Source: Methylophaga sp. OBS1 (GTDB lineage: Bacteria; Pseudomonadota; Gammaproteobacteria; Nitrosococcales; Methylophagaceae). Taken from it: a stretch of 64,000 nucleotides of DNA. The notes beneath the pieces are model-generated. The model was not told where the DNA came from, ran no database searches, and worked only from the letters and a program-made list of their open reading frames with translations. This document shows, one piece after another, positions 53,903-63,146 of the stretch (positions are counted from its first letter, which is position 1; every line of letters begins with the position of its first letter). A program made the translations under genes and the position numbers. The stretch is from positions 158,178 to 222,177 of the forward strand of contig NZ_JAPDMS010000005.1 in the NCBI RefSeq assembly GCF_026319365.1. Direction: 5' to 3'.

Positions 53903-55246
53903 ATGAATCTCAGGTTCAGACTCAACCTTATTGTCACATTGATACTGCTGATCATATTGCTGTTCGGTGCAGTAATCACCGTGCACAATGCCCGAGAGAG
54001 TGTCCGTGCTGAGGTAGATTCAACAATGGATCTGGCTCTACACATGCTTGAGGCCGAACTCAATCATTTCAAGCGAACCGGTTTGATGAGCGCAGATGAC
54101 GAAATGTCACCTTTCAATCTGGGTCGTTTATCCGGTGTTCGGCACCTGCGAATTGAGTTTTATGACAACCATGGTTTTCTGGTTGAAACCAACCAGGTCG
54201 AGAACGCGCACGATGAGGATGATCCACCCAGCTGGTTTGTGAACCAGATGCAGACAGGTCTGGATAACATGACGGTCAAGTCATTGCCAGTCTCTGTGAA
54301 CAATCGCTCTATCGGCAAGCTTGTAATCAGCCCGGAGCCCGGTAATGAAATCAGTGAGGCCTGGGAAGAGACAAAAACCATGCTGGAACTGATTGCATTG
54401 TTCTTCATATCGGTCAATGTCGTCGTTTATGTCGCTGTCGGACTCTCCCTCAAACCCATCGACAGTATTATTGATGCCCTGACGGATATCGAGGCCGGCA
54501 ATCTCGACCGGCGTCTGCCGATATTCAACCTGCCGGAAATGGCGAGTATCAGTCACAAGTTCAATGGAATGGCGTCTGCGTTGGAAATCAGTACGCGAAA
54601 TAATCACCGCCTTACCCAACAAATCATTCACATGCAGGAAGCTGAACGTAAAAGTGTTGCTCATGAACTGCATGATGAGATCGGCCAACACCTGACCGCA
54701 ATTCATGTTGATGCCTCGGTAATAAAAAGCTGTCGTGATTTGGACACGGCCAAGCGAAGTGCCGTCGCCATTGACGGGGTGGTCAGACAAATGATGGACA
54801 TTGTCAGAACTATGCTCCACCGGTTGCGCCCCGGCGGGCTGGATGAAATCGGTTTCTTGGCGGCAGTTCAGGATCTTGTTAATACCTGGCAGGAGAGACA
54901 TGACAGAGTGGATGTGTTCACCCGCATTGATGGCGATTTTTCCTCCCTGGATGAAAACGAGCAACTGACGCTTTACCGCGTTTTACAAGAATGCCTGACC
55001 AATATCAGTCGTCATGCTCATGCCGACGAGGTGAATATTTCCCTGCTGGAAGACCAGAAACACTGGCATCTCGAAGTGAAAGATAATGGTCAGGGCTTTG
55101 ACCTGGATCGTCATCCACAACGCTTCGGGCTGGCCGGTATGCGTGAGCGTGTTGACAGCATTGGTGGTGAGTTGCATATCCACAGTCAATATCATCAGGG
55201 GGTGACCGTAGAAGTGACGCTAACTAAACAAGGAGAAAAGGCATGA
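53903..55246 (+). CDS. HisKA_3 sensor histidine kinase of the xoxF1 module
   Basis: 447 residues. Two membrane helices (about 8-28, 150-175) around a periplasmic domain, HAMP (about 175-228), HisKA_3 with ERKSVAHELHDEIGQHLTAI near residue 250, and HATPase with VKDNGQGFDL and FGLAGMRERV. Same N-terminal design as the soxZ-linked kinase (MSLKLKVNLFFTILLL / MNLRFRLNLIVTLILL), so they are paralogues, but it lacks the PAS domain. It overlaps its regulator by 4 nt. MxaY, a kinase known from other methylotrophs, is a functional parallel. Confidence 0.9.
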   Translation: MNLRFRLNLIVTLILLIILLFGAVITVHNARESVRAEVDSTMDLALHMLEAELNHFKRTGLMSADDEMSPFNLGRLSGVRHLRIEFYDNHGFLVETNQVENAHDEDDPPSWFVNQMQTGLDNMTVKSLPVSVNNRSIGKLVISPEPGNEISEAWEETKTMLELIALFFISVNVVVYVAVGLSLKPIDSIIDALTDIEAGNLDRRLPIFNLPEMASISHKFNGMASALEISTRNNHRLTQQIIHMQEAERKSVAHELHDEIGQHLTAIHVDASVIKSCRDLDTAKRSAVAIDGVVRQMMDIVRTMLHRLRPGGLDEIGFLAAVQDLVNTWQERHDRVDVFTRIDGDFSSLDENEQLTLYRVLQECLTNISRHAHADEVNISLLEDQKHWHLEVKDNGQGFDLDRHPQRFGLAGMRERVDSIGGELHIHSQYHQGVTVEVTLTKQGEKA

Positions 55247-55887
55247 ACCAACTAATCAGAGTCATGCTGACCGACGACCATGCCGTGGTGAGATCGGGCC
55301 TCGGCAGATTGCTCGAGCAAAATGAAGGAATTCGCATTGTCGGTGAAGCGGAGAGTGGTGAGCAGGCTTACCAGACTTTTCCGGAGATCAATCCCGATGT
55401 TCTGGTGATGGATATGTCCATGCCGGGTATGGGGGGGCTTGAAGCGATGCGGCGTATTCTCAATCGCTGGCCTCAGGCTAGGGTAATTATGTTTTCGATG
55501 CACGAAAATGCCACTTTCGCGATTCAGTCAATGACATCCGGCGCGCTTGGCTATGTCGCAAAGTCAGGCCACGCTGAAGACCTTGTCAAAGCAGTTAGGG
55601 AGGTGGCGCAGGGTAGAAGTTTTCTGAGTTCAGATATGGCACAGAAAGTCGCGCTGCAAAGTCTGACCGGGGGCGATAATCCGGCACAGAAATTGACCTC
55701 ACGTGAGTTTGAGGTCTTCAGGTTACTGGCCGAAGGGAAAATGGTTGAGGAAATTGCCCTTAGCTTGAACATCGGACATAAAACAGTCGCTAATTACCAG
55801 ACCAGCCTCAAACAAAAATTAGGGATCAGCTCCCCGGTAGATCTGGTCAGGCTGGCGCTAAAATATGGTGTTATAAGCGAACATTAA
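55243..55887 (+). CDS. LuxR-type response regulator 2 (xoxF1 module, MxaB-like)
   Basis: 214 residues. Phospho-Asp in DVLVMDMSMPGMGG near residue 56 and LuxR HTH (about 147-210; LTSREFEVFRLLAEGKMVEEIALSLNIGHKTVANYQTSLKQ). The recognition helix KTVANYQT is shared with the regulators of the other two xoxF modules, so they may bind the same operator. Ends about 170 bp before xoxF1. Regulation of methanol dehydrogenase genes by a related regulator (MxaB) is known in other methylotrophs. Confidence 0.92.
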   Translation: MNQLIRVMLTDDHAVVRSGLGRLLEQNEGIRIVGEAESGEQAYQTFPEINPDVLVMDMSMPGMGGLEAMRRILNRWPQARVIMFSMHENATFAIQSMTSGALGYVAKSGHAEDLVKAVREVAQGRSFLSSDMAQKVALQSLTGGDNPAQKLTSREFEVFRLLAEGKMVEEIALSLNIGHKTVANYQTSLKQKLGISSPVDLVRLALKYGVISEH

Positions 55888-55941
55888 TGTATTTAAATTC
55901 AATGCAGTAACGAGTGTTTTCATTGCTTTTCTATGAATTGC

Positions 55942-55994
55942 TCCTATTTATTTTAGGATTTAATCATGATGATTATCAGGGCTTCTCGGCATAG
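55942..55994 (+). promoter_or_regulatory. xoxF1 promoter region: inverted repeat and conserved block
   Basis: Perfect repeat TCCTA-N7-TAGGA (55942-55958) and, further down, the CAGG...CGGCATAG block (about 55976-55994) also found before xoxF2 and xoxF3. The block ends about 62 bp before the ATG, a position fitting a -10 region with a roughly 55-nt leader. Confidence 0.5.
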
Positions 55995-56056
55995 CATGGA
56001 TATATGCTCGAAACAGTCGTGCATCTATTGAATAAAACAATGATAGGGATTCAACT

Positions 56057-57835
56057 ATGAAGCTGAAAACATTATCTCTGGCGATAATGTCGCTGACCGT
56101 CGCAGGTGCGGCGCATGCTGACGAATTGCTGACTATGCAGCAAAATGAAAATAACTGGGTGATGCCCGCGGGTAACTATGCAAACCAGCGTTATTCAGAA
56201 CTGACACAAATCAATAAAGATAACGTCAAAGATCTGAACATGGCCTGGTCTTTCTCCACCGGTGTACTGCGTGGTCACGAAGGTAACCCGCTGATCATCG
56301 ACGGCACCATGTATGTTCACACGCCATTCCCGAACATCGTGTTTGCACTGGATCTGAACAACGACGGCGCCATTAAGTGGAAGTACGAGCCTAAGCAAAA
56401 CTACGACGAAACTGTGCCAGTCATGTGCTGTGACACCGTTAACCGTGGTTTGTCTTACGGTGATGGCAAAATCTTCCTGAATCAGGCTGATACCACCCTG
56501 GTTGCGCTGAATGCGGCTGACGGCAGTGTGGTCTGGTCTCATAAACGTGACGATGCGAAACGTGGTGCAACCAGCACGGCTGCCGCCCATGTTTTCAAGG
56601 ATAAAGTCTTAGTCGGTGTCTCGGGCGGTGAGTTCGGTGTGCGTGGTTACATCAAAGCTTACAGCCTGGATGGTGAAGAACTCTACACCGCCTACAGCAC
56701 GGGTCCTGACGATGAAATTCTGTTTGATCCGGAAAAAACACTGTCCATGCTGAAACCGGTTGGCAAAGATTCTTCATTGAAAACCTGGCAGGGTGATCAG
56801 TGGAAAATCGGTGGTGGTACGACCTGGGGTTGGTATTCTTACGATCCTGACCTGAACCTGTTCTACTACGGCTCGGGTAACCCATCAACCTGGAACCCGG
56901 TACAACGTCCCGGCGACAACAAGTGGTCCATGACGCTGTTTGGTCGTGATCTGGACACCGGTATGGCGAAATGGGCTTACCAAATGACGCCACATGACGA
57001 GTGGGACTACGACGGTGTGAACGAAGTGATCCTGGCGGAACAAAAGATCAACGGTAAAATGCGTAAAACAGCCGTTCACTTTGATCGTAACGGTTTCGCC
57101 TACACTATGGACCGCACTAATGGTGAATTGCTGGTGGCGGAAAAATTCGACCCGGTGGTTAACTGGTCAAACGGTGTGAACCTGAAAACCGGTCGTCATG
57201 ATCGCGTTGCCAAGTACTCGACTGCCCGTAACGGTGAAGACGTGAACACCACCGGTGTCTGTCCTGCGGCGCTGGGTACTAAAGACCAACAGCCAGCCGC
57301 TTACTCACCACGTACCGGCCTGTACTATGTACCGACCAACCACGTGTGCATGGACTACGAGCCATTCGAAGTTGAGTATGTGGCTGGTCAGCCCTACGTT
57401 GGTGCGACTTTGAGCATGTACCCACCTGAAGGTGATTCCCATCTGGGTAACTTCATTGCCTGGGATGCGCGTGAAGGTAAAATCGTCTGGTCCAACCCGG
57501 AACGCTTCTCTGCCTGGTCAGGTGCATTAGCCACCGCTACTGATGTCGTGTTCTACGGTACGCTGGAAGGTTACCTGAAAGCGGTTGATGCCCAAACCGG
57601 TCGCGAGCTGTTCCGCTTCAAGACCCCATCCGGCATCATCGGTAACGTCAACACTTACAAGCATGATGGTAAGCAGTACATCTCCATCCTGTCTGGTGTG
57701 GGTGGTTGGGCTGGTATCGGTATGGCGATCCCAAGCCTGGAAAACGACTCAGATGGTCTGGGCGCAGTCGGTGCATACAAGTCACTGTCTAGCTGGACTA
57801 ACCTGGGTGGTGTGCTGAGCGTATTCAGCCTGTAA
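56057..57835 (+). CDS. xoxF: Lanthanide-dependent methanol dehydrogenase XoxF, copy 1
   Basis: 592 residues. Signal peptide (residues 1-21, ends AHA). PQQ eight-bladed propeller with vicinal disulfide Cys124-Cys125 (VMCCDT), [14 protein letters not shown] and the catalytic Asp317 in [10 protein letters not shown]. Asp319, two residues on, is the extra lanthanide ligand of XoxF, which is Ala in the calcium enzyme MxaF. It oxidises methanol in the periplasm, passing electrons to a cytochrome c. Preceded by kinase and regulator genes. Close paralogue of the next two xoxF genes, sharing its 3' flank with copy 2. Confidence 0.96.
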   Translation: MKLKTLSLAIMSLTVAGAAHADELLTMQQNENNWVMPAGNYANQRYSELTQINKDNVKDLNMAWSFSTGVLRGHEGNPLIIDGTMYVHTPFPNIVFALDLNNDGAIKWKYEPKQNYDETVPVMCCDTVNRGLSYGDGKIFLNQADTTLVALNAADGSVVWSHKRDDAKRGATSTAAAHVFKDKVLVGVSGGEFGVRGYIKAYSLDGEELYTAYSTGPDDEILFDPEKTLSMLKPVGKDSSLKTWQGDQWKIGGGTTWGWYSYDPDLNLFYYGSGNPSTWNPVQRPGDNKWSMTLFGRDLDTGMAKWAYQMTPHDEWDYDGVNEVILAEQKINGKMRKTAVHFDRNGFAYTMDRTNGELLVAEKFDPVVNWSNGVNLKTGRHDRVAKYSTARNGEDVNTTGVCPAALGTKDQQPAAYSPRTGLYYVPTNHVCMDYEPFEVEYVAGQPYVGATLSMYPPEGDSHLGNFIAWDAREGKIVWSNPERFSAWSGALATATDVVFYGTLEGYLKAVDAQTGRELFRFKTPSGIIGNVNTYKHDGKQYISILSGVGGWAGIGMAIPSLENDSDGLGAVGAYKSLSSWTNLGGVLSVFSL

Positions 57836-57848
57836 GACCAAGACCCAA

Positions 57849-57870
57849 TTCGATTAAGTCATTAATCGAA
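57849..57870 (+). repeat. Inverted repeat after xoxF1
   Basis: TTCGATTAA-GTCA-TTAATCGAA, a perfect 9-bp hairpin 14 nt after the stop codon, repeated exactly after xoxF2. Confidence 0.8.
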
Positions 57871-57885
57871 CAAGTCTGACAAAAG

Positions 57886-57916
57886 GCCCGGCATCGAAAG
57901 ATGTCGGGCTTTTTTA
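57886..57916 (+). terminator. Terminator of xoxF1
   Basis: GCCCGGCATC-GAAA-GATGTCGGGC stem followed by T6. Duplicated with xoxF2. Confidence 0.92.
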
Positions 57917-58086
57917 TTTCATTTTATTGATGACTTAAACAACAAAATCCCAGAACTAAAATTTGGAAAAAGGGTCTCTTACTTCGGTTAATGAAGGTCT
58001 ACGTATTTGGCTTAATACATTGAAATCGAGTTTTTCATTGAATTGCATCGTTTCCAGCATGAAAAAGGCCTGTAAGGACAATACCG

Positions 58087-58722
58087 ATGATTAAAGTGAT
58101 TCTTGTTGATGATCACGCTGTCGTTCGTTCCGGTGTGAAGCGACTGCTGGAAGAGCAAGTAGATTTGCAGGTTGTTGCAGAAGCAGATAGCGGTGATGAC
58201 GCCTACAAACTCTATCATCAGCATCAGCCCGACGTGATGTTGATGGACATGAATATGTCCGGCTCCAGTGGTCTGGCCACATTAGGTCAGATAAAAGCAC
58301 GTTATCCTGAAGCGAAACTGATTATGTTTACTTCGCGGACAGAAGTGGTATTTGCGGTTCAGGCTGTGGGTGCGGGGGCGAAGGGGTATGTTCTCAAATC
58401 GAGCACTGCAGAAGAGGTGATTCAGGCTGTCCGCCAAGTTGCTGCCGGTAAAAGCTATCTCAGTTCGGAAGTCGCTCAAGCTATAGCACTACAAAATATT
58501 TCAGCAGACGATGACCCTACGTGTGCGCTGACGCCAAGAGAGTTTGAGATATTTCGTCTTCTTGCAGAGGGGGCTGATATTGACACGATTGCCGAGACCC
58601 TTAAAATCGGCCAAAAAACCGTAGCCAACTATCAGACTCAGCTCAAACACAAGCTCAATATCAACACACCGGTCGAGTTAGTGAGACTCGCTGTCAAGCA
58701 TCAAATTATCAGACTACAGTAA
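58087..58722 (+). CDS. LuxR-type response regulator 3 (xoxF2 module), no partner kinase
   Basis: 211 residues. Phospho-Asp in DVMLMDMNMSGSSG near residue 54; the usual Pro after the Met (MPG in the other three) is Ser here, and the signalling position reads MFTSRTE where regulators 2 and 4 have MFSMHEN. HTH (about 145-208; LTPREFEIFRLLAEGADIDTIAETLKIGQKTVANYQTQ) keeps the KTVANYQT helix. No kinase gene is adjacent; a kinase of a neighbouring module may serve it. About 165 bp before xoxF2. Confidence 0.9.
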   Translation: MIKVILVDDHAVVRSGVKRLLEEQVDLQVVAEADSGDDAYKLYHQHQPDVMLMDMNMSGSSGLATLGQIKARYPEAKLIMFTSRTEVVFAVQAVGAGAKGYVLKSSTAEEVIQAVRQVAAGKSYLSSEVAQAIALQNISADDDPTCALTPREFEIFRLLAEGADIDTIAETLKIGQKTVANYQTQLKHKLNINTPVELVRLAVKHQIIRLQ

Positions 58723-58745
58723 TTAAAATTTACCTCAGAAAATTT

Positions 58746-58819
58746 CCTATATTTAGAAGGAAAAAATCCCATATCCGGGGTGATGTACTCCTAGTGAAAA
58801 GCAGGAATGTTCGGCATAG
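58746..58819 (+). promoter_or_regulatory. xoxF2 promoter region: inverted repeat and conserved block
   Basis: TTTCCT-N9-AGGAAA (58743-58763) and the block CCTAGTGAAAAGCAGG..TTCGGCATAGAGTAG (58790-58824). The block aligns without gaps over 35 nt with the one before xoxF3. CGGCATAG ends 67 bp before the ATG. Confidence 0.5.
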
Positions 58820-58886
58820 AGTAGTGACAGTGATTATTTTAATGATAGTCACCAACCAACTCTAATGCTTAGAAGAGGTAAATCTA

Positions 58887-60665
58887 ATGAAGCTGAAAAC
58901 ATTATCATTAGCAATGATGTCACTGGCTGTCGCAGGCGCGGCACAAGCTGACGAATTGCTGACCATGCAGGACAACCCCAACAACTGGGTGATGCCCGCA
59001 GGTGATTATGCCAATACCCGTTATTCAGAATTGACACAAATCAATAAAGATAACGTCAAAGATCTGAACATGGCCTGGTCTTTCTCCACCGGTGTACTGC
59101 GTGGTCACGAAGGTAACGCGCTGGTCATCGACGGCACCATGTATGTTCATACGCCATTCCCGAATATCGTCTATGCGCTGGATCTGAACAACGACGGTGC
59201 CATCAAGTGGAAATACGAGCCTAAGCAAAACTACGACGAAACTGTGCCAGTCATGTGCTGCGACACCGTTAACCGTGGTCTGTCTTATGCCGACGGCAAA
59301 ATCTTCCTGAATCAGGCTGATACCACCCTGGTCGCGCTGAATGCGGCTGACGGTAGCGTTGTCTGGTCTGACAAACGTGACGATCCTAAAGTCGGTGCCA
59401 CCAGCACTGCTGCTGCACACGTCTTTGATGACACCATCATCGTCGGTATTTCAGGTGGTGAGTTCGGTGTCCGTGGTTACGTTCAAGCCTACGATCTCGA
59501 CGGTAACGTGAAGTACAAAGCGTACAGCACCGGTCCTGACGATGAAATGCTCATCGATCCGGAGAAAACCACTTCCATGCTGAAACCGGTCGGCAAAGAT
59601 TCTTCTTTGAAATCCTGGCAGGGTGATCAGTGGAAAATCGGTGGTGGTACGACCTGGGGTTGGTATTCTTACGATCCTGACCTGAACATGTTCTACTACG
59701 GCTCAGGTAACCCCTCAACCTGGAACCCGGTTCAACGTCCTGGCGACAACAAGTGGTCTATGTCACTGTTCGGTCGTGATCTGGACACCGGTATGGCGAA
59801 ATGGGTTTACCAAATGACGCCATATGATGAGTGGGACTACGACGGTGTGAACGAAGTGATCCTGGCGGAACAAAAAGTCAAAGGCAAAATGCACAAGACT
59901 GCTGTTCACTTCGACCGTAACGGTTTCGCTTACACCATGGATCGTGAAACCGGTGAACTGCTGGTTGCTGAAAAGTATGACCCAGCGGTTAACTGGTCAA
60001 ATGGCGTGAACCTGAAAACCGGTCGTCATGATCGCGTTGCCAAGTACTCGACTGCCCGTAACGGTGAAGACGTCAACACCACCGGTATCTGCCCTGCGGC
60101 GCTGGGTACTAAAGACCAACAGCCAGCGGCTTACTCACCACGTACCGGCCTGTACTATGTACCGACCAACCACGTGTGCATGGACTACGAGCCATTTGAA
60201 GTTGAGTATGTTGCAGGTCAACCCTACGTTGGTGCGACTTTGAGCATGTACCCGGCACCAGGTGGTACCCATCTGGGTAACTTCATTGCCTGGGATGCGC
60301 GTGAAGGTAAAATCGTCTGGTCCAACCCGGAACGCTTCTCAGTCTGGTCAGGTGCCCTGGCCACTGCCTCTGACGTTGTGTTCTACGGTACGCTGGAAGG
60401 TTACCTGAAAGCGGTTGATGCCCAAACCGGTCGTGAACTGTGGAGATTCAAAACGCCATCCGGCATCATCGGTAACGTCAACACTTACAAGCATGGTGGT
60501 AAGCAGTACATCTCCATCCTGTCTGGTGTAGGTGGTTGGGCTGGTATCGGTATGGCGATCCCAAGCCTGGAAAACGACTCAGATGGTCTGGGCGCAGTCG
60601 GTGCATACCGTTCACTGTCTAGCTGGACTAACCTGGGTGGTGTGCTGAGCGTATTCAGCCTGTAA
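58887..60665 (+). CDS. xoxF: Lanthanide-dependent methanol dehydrogenase XoxF, copy 2
   Basis: 592 residues, the same length as copy 1 and very similar. Signal peptide ends AQA. CC pair at residues 124-125, catalytic Asp317 and lanthanide-ligand Asp319 in [10 protein letters not shown]. Differences from copy 1 are scattered and conservative (for example WRFKTPSG against FRFKTPSG), concentrated around residues 155-235. Preceded by an orphan response regulator. Its last codons and the next 70-odd bases are identical to those of copy 1. Confidence 0.96.
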   Translation: MKLKTLSLAMMSLAVAGAAQADELLTMQDNPNNWVMPAGDYANTRYSELTQINKDNVKDLNMAWSFSTGVLRGHEGNALVIDGTMYVHTPFPNIVYALDLNNDGAIKWKYEPKQNYDETVPVMCCDTVNRGLSYADGKIFLNQADTTLVALNAADGSVVWSDKRDDPKVGATSTAAAHVFDDTIIVGISGGEFGVRGYVQAYDLDGNVKYKAYSTGPDDEMLIDPEKTTSMLKPVGKDSSLKSWQGDQWKIGGGTTWGWYSYDPDLNMFYYGSGNPSTWNPVQRPGDNKWSMSLFGRDLDTGMAKWVYQMTPYDEWDYDGVNEVILAEQKVKGKMHKTAVHFDRNGFAYTMDRETGELLVAEKYDPAVNWSNGVNLKTGRHDRVAKYSTARNGEDVNTTGICPAALGTKDQQPAAYSPRTGLYYVPTNHVCMDYEPFEVEYVAGQPYVGATLSMYPAPGGTHLGNFIAWDAREGKIVWSNPERFSVWSGALATASDVVFYGTLEGYLKAVDAQTGRELWRFKTPSGIIGNVNTYKHGGKQYISILSGVGGWAGIGMAIPSLENDSDGLGAVGAYRSLSSWTNLGGVLSVFSL

Positions 60666-60678
60666 GACCAAGACCCAA

Positions 60679-60700
60679 TTCGATTAAGTCATTAATCGAA
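60679..60700 (+). repeat. Inverted repeat after xoxF2
   Basis: Exact copy of the TTCGATTAA-GTCA-TTAATCGAA hairpin after xoxF1. Confidence 0.8.
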
Positions 60701-60715
60701 CAAGTCTGACAAAAG

Positions 60716-60745
60716 GCCCGGCATCGAAAGATGTCGGGTCTTTTT
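60716..60745 (+). terminator. Terminator of xoxF2
   Basis: Same stem as after xoxF1 with one base change at the foot (GC to GT pair), followed by T5. Confidence 0.9.
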
Positions 60746-60991
60746 ATGTTTGAGAATATGTATTCCGAGATAGGTGCAGCCAAATCTGACAGATAAGTCC
60801 GAGTCAAAGTATAATGAAAAAGCCATTTAACATGGTGTGTCGAGATATGGATGTCATCAAATCCATTCATAACCAGAGCCACTGTAACCTGAGCTGTCCT
60901 GTTTTATGTTTTCAGGTAAACGGTAGAGATGATGTTTGTGGTCGGCTCATATAAACCAATGAGATCAAAATAGTTTAAGTGTCAGTTCAAC

Positions 60992-62305
60992 ATGTCTCAA
61001 TTGTTCAGCGTTAAAACGATCCTAGTGTTATTGGCTGCAGTACTACTGGCAGAGATACTGGTACTTGGACGGATCTATGGTGAAACTCACTCCGAGACAC
61101 GCAGAGAAGCCCAGTTAGTAGAACAGATTTTGCTTGAGCAAATTCGACACATGGAGTCGGGTATCACTGATTCTGGCTTTGATTATCAAAATGTGTTTGC
61201 ACTGGAGAGACTGAGTGCACTAAAAAAACTGGATATTGACTTCATTGCAGAGGATGGGCGGGTTCTCGACTCGAACCATCCCGACTCCTTAAAGCGGTCA
61301 TGGTTGTCAGCACTGGTATCCTGGTTGATAGAAAAGCATCTTGGTTTAATTTCTGTCATGTACCCTGTCATCATCGCTGAACAGCATGTCGGCAATCTTG
61401 TCATTACGAATAATCTGACTCATGAACTTTCTGAAGTCACTTCTCAGGCGTTGGAAATTTTACTTCCGTGGTTTTTACTGTTTGTGTTGTCCAGTTTATT
61501 GTTGCTGAAATTATTCTCTCATTTACTGAATTCAATCGAGCCCCTCTTGTCGCCGGACTCTCCGGGCTCTCAGCAGGCAAACTATTTTGCTTTGCAGTCA
61601 TTGTTCAATCCACGACGACTGCCCGTCAGACTGATTACAGCAGTGGGGGCATTGAACAAGCATTTTGATCAGCAAAAGCGTCAGGTAATTACTGCGCAGG
61701 AGACAGAGCGCCAAAGACTGGCCGCTGAATTACATGACGAACTTGGTCAGCATCTCACTGCGGTAAGAATGGAGCTTGATAAGTTATCACTCAATGAACA
61801 AACTGCAATCAAGCCTTCGATTGACGCACTGAGAAAACACAGTGAGCGTCTGACAGAGATCGTGCGCTCCAATCTTGAGCAATTGAATCCACCGGAGCTG
61901 GCGCAGCAGGGGCTGCGTTATTGTCTTGACAAACTCATCACTGATTGGTCGTGGCGACATCCACAGCATCAGTTGAATTTCACACTACGCTGCCACCCAA
62001 GACTTCTGGATTCACAATCACAACTTATTGCTTACCGAATCATTCAGGAGTGCTTGACTAATGTCAGCCGTCATGCCGGTACACAGGTGAGTGTAGATAT
62101 TTCCCTATACAGAGACTCAGACAAGGTTGTTATTGCTATCAGTGACAATGGTTGTGGTTGTGACCTTGATGCTGAGCAGGGTGGTTTCGGCTTGCTAGGA
62201 ATGAAACAACGGGTAGAGGCATTGTCAGGAGAATTCACAATAACCAGCCAGCCGATGCAAGGAATGCAGGTTCTGGCCGCTTTACCTGTAGGGTGGAAAG
62301 AATAG
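60992..62305 (+). CDS. HisKA_3 sensor histidine kinase of the xoxF3 module
   Basis: 437 residues. Two membrane helices (about 8-26, 158-178) with a periplasmic domain between, no clear HAMP, HisKA_3 with RQRLAAELHDELGQHLTAV near residue 248, and HATPase with ISDNGCGCDL and FGLLGMKQRV. More AT-rich and more diverged than the first two kinases, so probably an older member. Its TAG stop touches the regulator ATG. Confidence 0.9.
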   Translation: MSQLFSVKTILVLLAAVLLAEILVLGRIYGETHSETRREAQLVEQILLEQIRHMESGITDSGFDYQNVFALERLSALKKLDIDFIAEDGRVLDSNHPDSLKRSWLSALVSWLIEKHLGLISVMYPVIIAEQHVGNLVITNNLTHELSEVTSQALEILLPWFLLFVLSSLLLLKLFSHLLNSIEPLLSPDSPGSQQANYFALQSLFNPRRLPVRLITAVGALNKHFDQQKRQVITAQETERQRLAAELHDELGQHLTAVRMELDKLSLNEQTAIKPSIDALRKHSERLTEIVRSNLEQLNPPELAQQGLRYCLDKLITDWSWRHPQHQLNFTLRCHPRLLDSQSQLIAYRIIQECLTNVSRHAGTQVSVDISLYRDSDKVVIAISDNGCGCDLDAEQGGFGLLGMKQRVEALSGEFTITSQPMQGMQVLAALPVGWKE

Positions 62306-62947
62306 ATGTCGAAAATCAGAATTCTTTTGGCTGATGATCACGAGGTTGTTCGCTCTGGTCTTGCCAGTATGCTCGGTGAGTATGAGGATATGCAGGTCAT
62401 ACATGAAGTGGCCAGCGGAGAGCAGGCTTACCAGCAATACAGTGAAATGGAACCCGATGTGCTCGTGATCGATATGACGATGCCCGGGATTGGTGGCTTG
62501 GAAGCGGTGCGACGAATTTGTGGTCGTTATGGGGATGCCCGAGTGATTATGTTTTCCATGCATGAAAACGTGACGCTTGCGATGCAAGCCATGAGTGCCG
62601 GTGCGATGGGCTATTTATCCAAGTCCGGTGATAGTCGTGAGATTGTCCTTGCCATTCGGCAGGTGCTGAGCGGGAAAAGTTACCTCAGTGCCGACATGGC
62701 ACAGAAAATTGCTTTGCAGAGTGTTTCCGGAAATGAGGACCCGACCCAGAGGCTTACAGCCAGAGAGTTTGAAGTATTTAGATTACTGGCAGAGGGCTTG
62801 AGCTTGTCCAATGTGGCCAAACAACTGAATCTGGAATCCAAAACAGTTGCCAATTATCAGACTATTCTTAAAAACAAACTGGGCTTTTCGACATCGGCAG
62901 AAATGGTCAGACTGGCGATAAAATACGGTGTTATCAGCAGTCACTGA
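62306..62947 (+). CDS. LuxR-type response regulator 4 (xoxF3 module)
   Basis: 213 residues. Phospho-Asp in DVLVIDMTMPGIGG near residue 55; HTH (about 146-209; LTAREFEVFRLLAEGLSLSNVAKQLNLESKTVANYQTILK). Closely similar to regulator 2, including the MFSMHENVT loop and the KTVANYQT helix. About 200 bp before xoxF3. Confidence 0.92.
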   Translation: MSKIRILLADDHEVVRSGLASMLGEYEDMQVIHEVASGEQAYQQYSEMEPDVLVIDMTMPGIGGLEAVRRICGRYGDARVIMFSMHENVTLAMQAMSAGAMGYLSKSGDSREIVLAIRQVLSGKSYLSADMAQKIALQSVSGNEDPTQRLTAREFEVFRLLAEGLSLSNVAKQLNLESKTVANYQTILKNKLGFSTSAEMVRLAIKYGVISSH

Positions 62948-63044
62948 GACTTTTTTCTCATTTTTTTAACTTTGTATGCGAGCTGTTATATCAGGCTTTT
63001 CCGTGATGTCTCGGGAATTATTCCCAAGATACCGATGAGTTTGG

Positions 63045-63079
63045 CCTAATGAAACTAGGGTAAAAGCGGAATAGAGTTG
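63045..63079 (+). promoter_or_regulatory. xoxF3 promoter region: inverted repeat and conserved block
   Basis: CCTA-N7-TAGG (63045-63059) overlaps the start of the shared 35-nt block, ending CGGAATAGAGTTG. CGGAATAG ends 72 bp before the ATG. A further repeat, GGGAA-TTA-TTCCC, lies at about 63013-63025. Confidence 0.5.
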
Positions 63080-63146
63080 CCGCTGTGGTGAAGAACACTC
63101 TGGCGTCTCACCATGCTGATAACAAACCAAAATAGAGGTTACTCTA

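Noticed and set aside
56057..57835. Calcium-type methanol dehydrogenase MxaF
   Set aside because: The Asp-Tyr-Asp motif at 317-319 and the absence of mxaJGI neighbours indicate XoxF.
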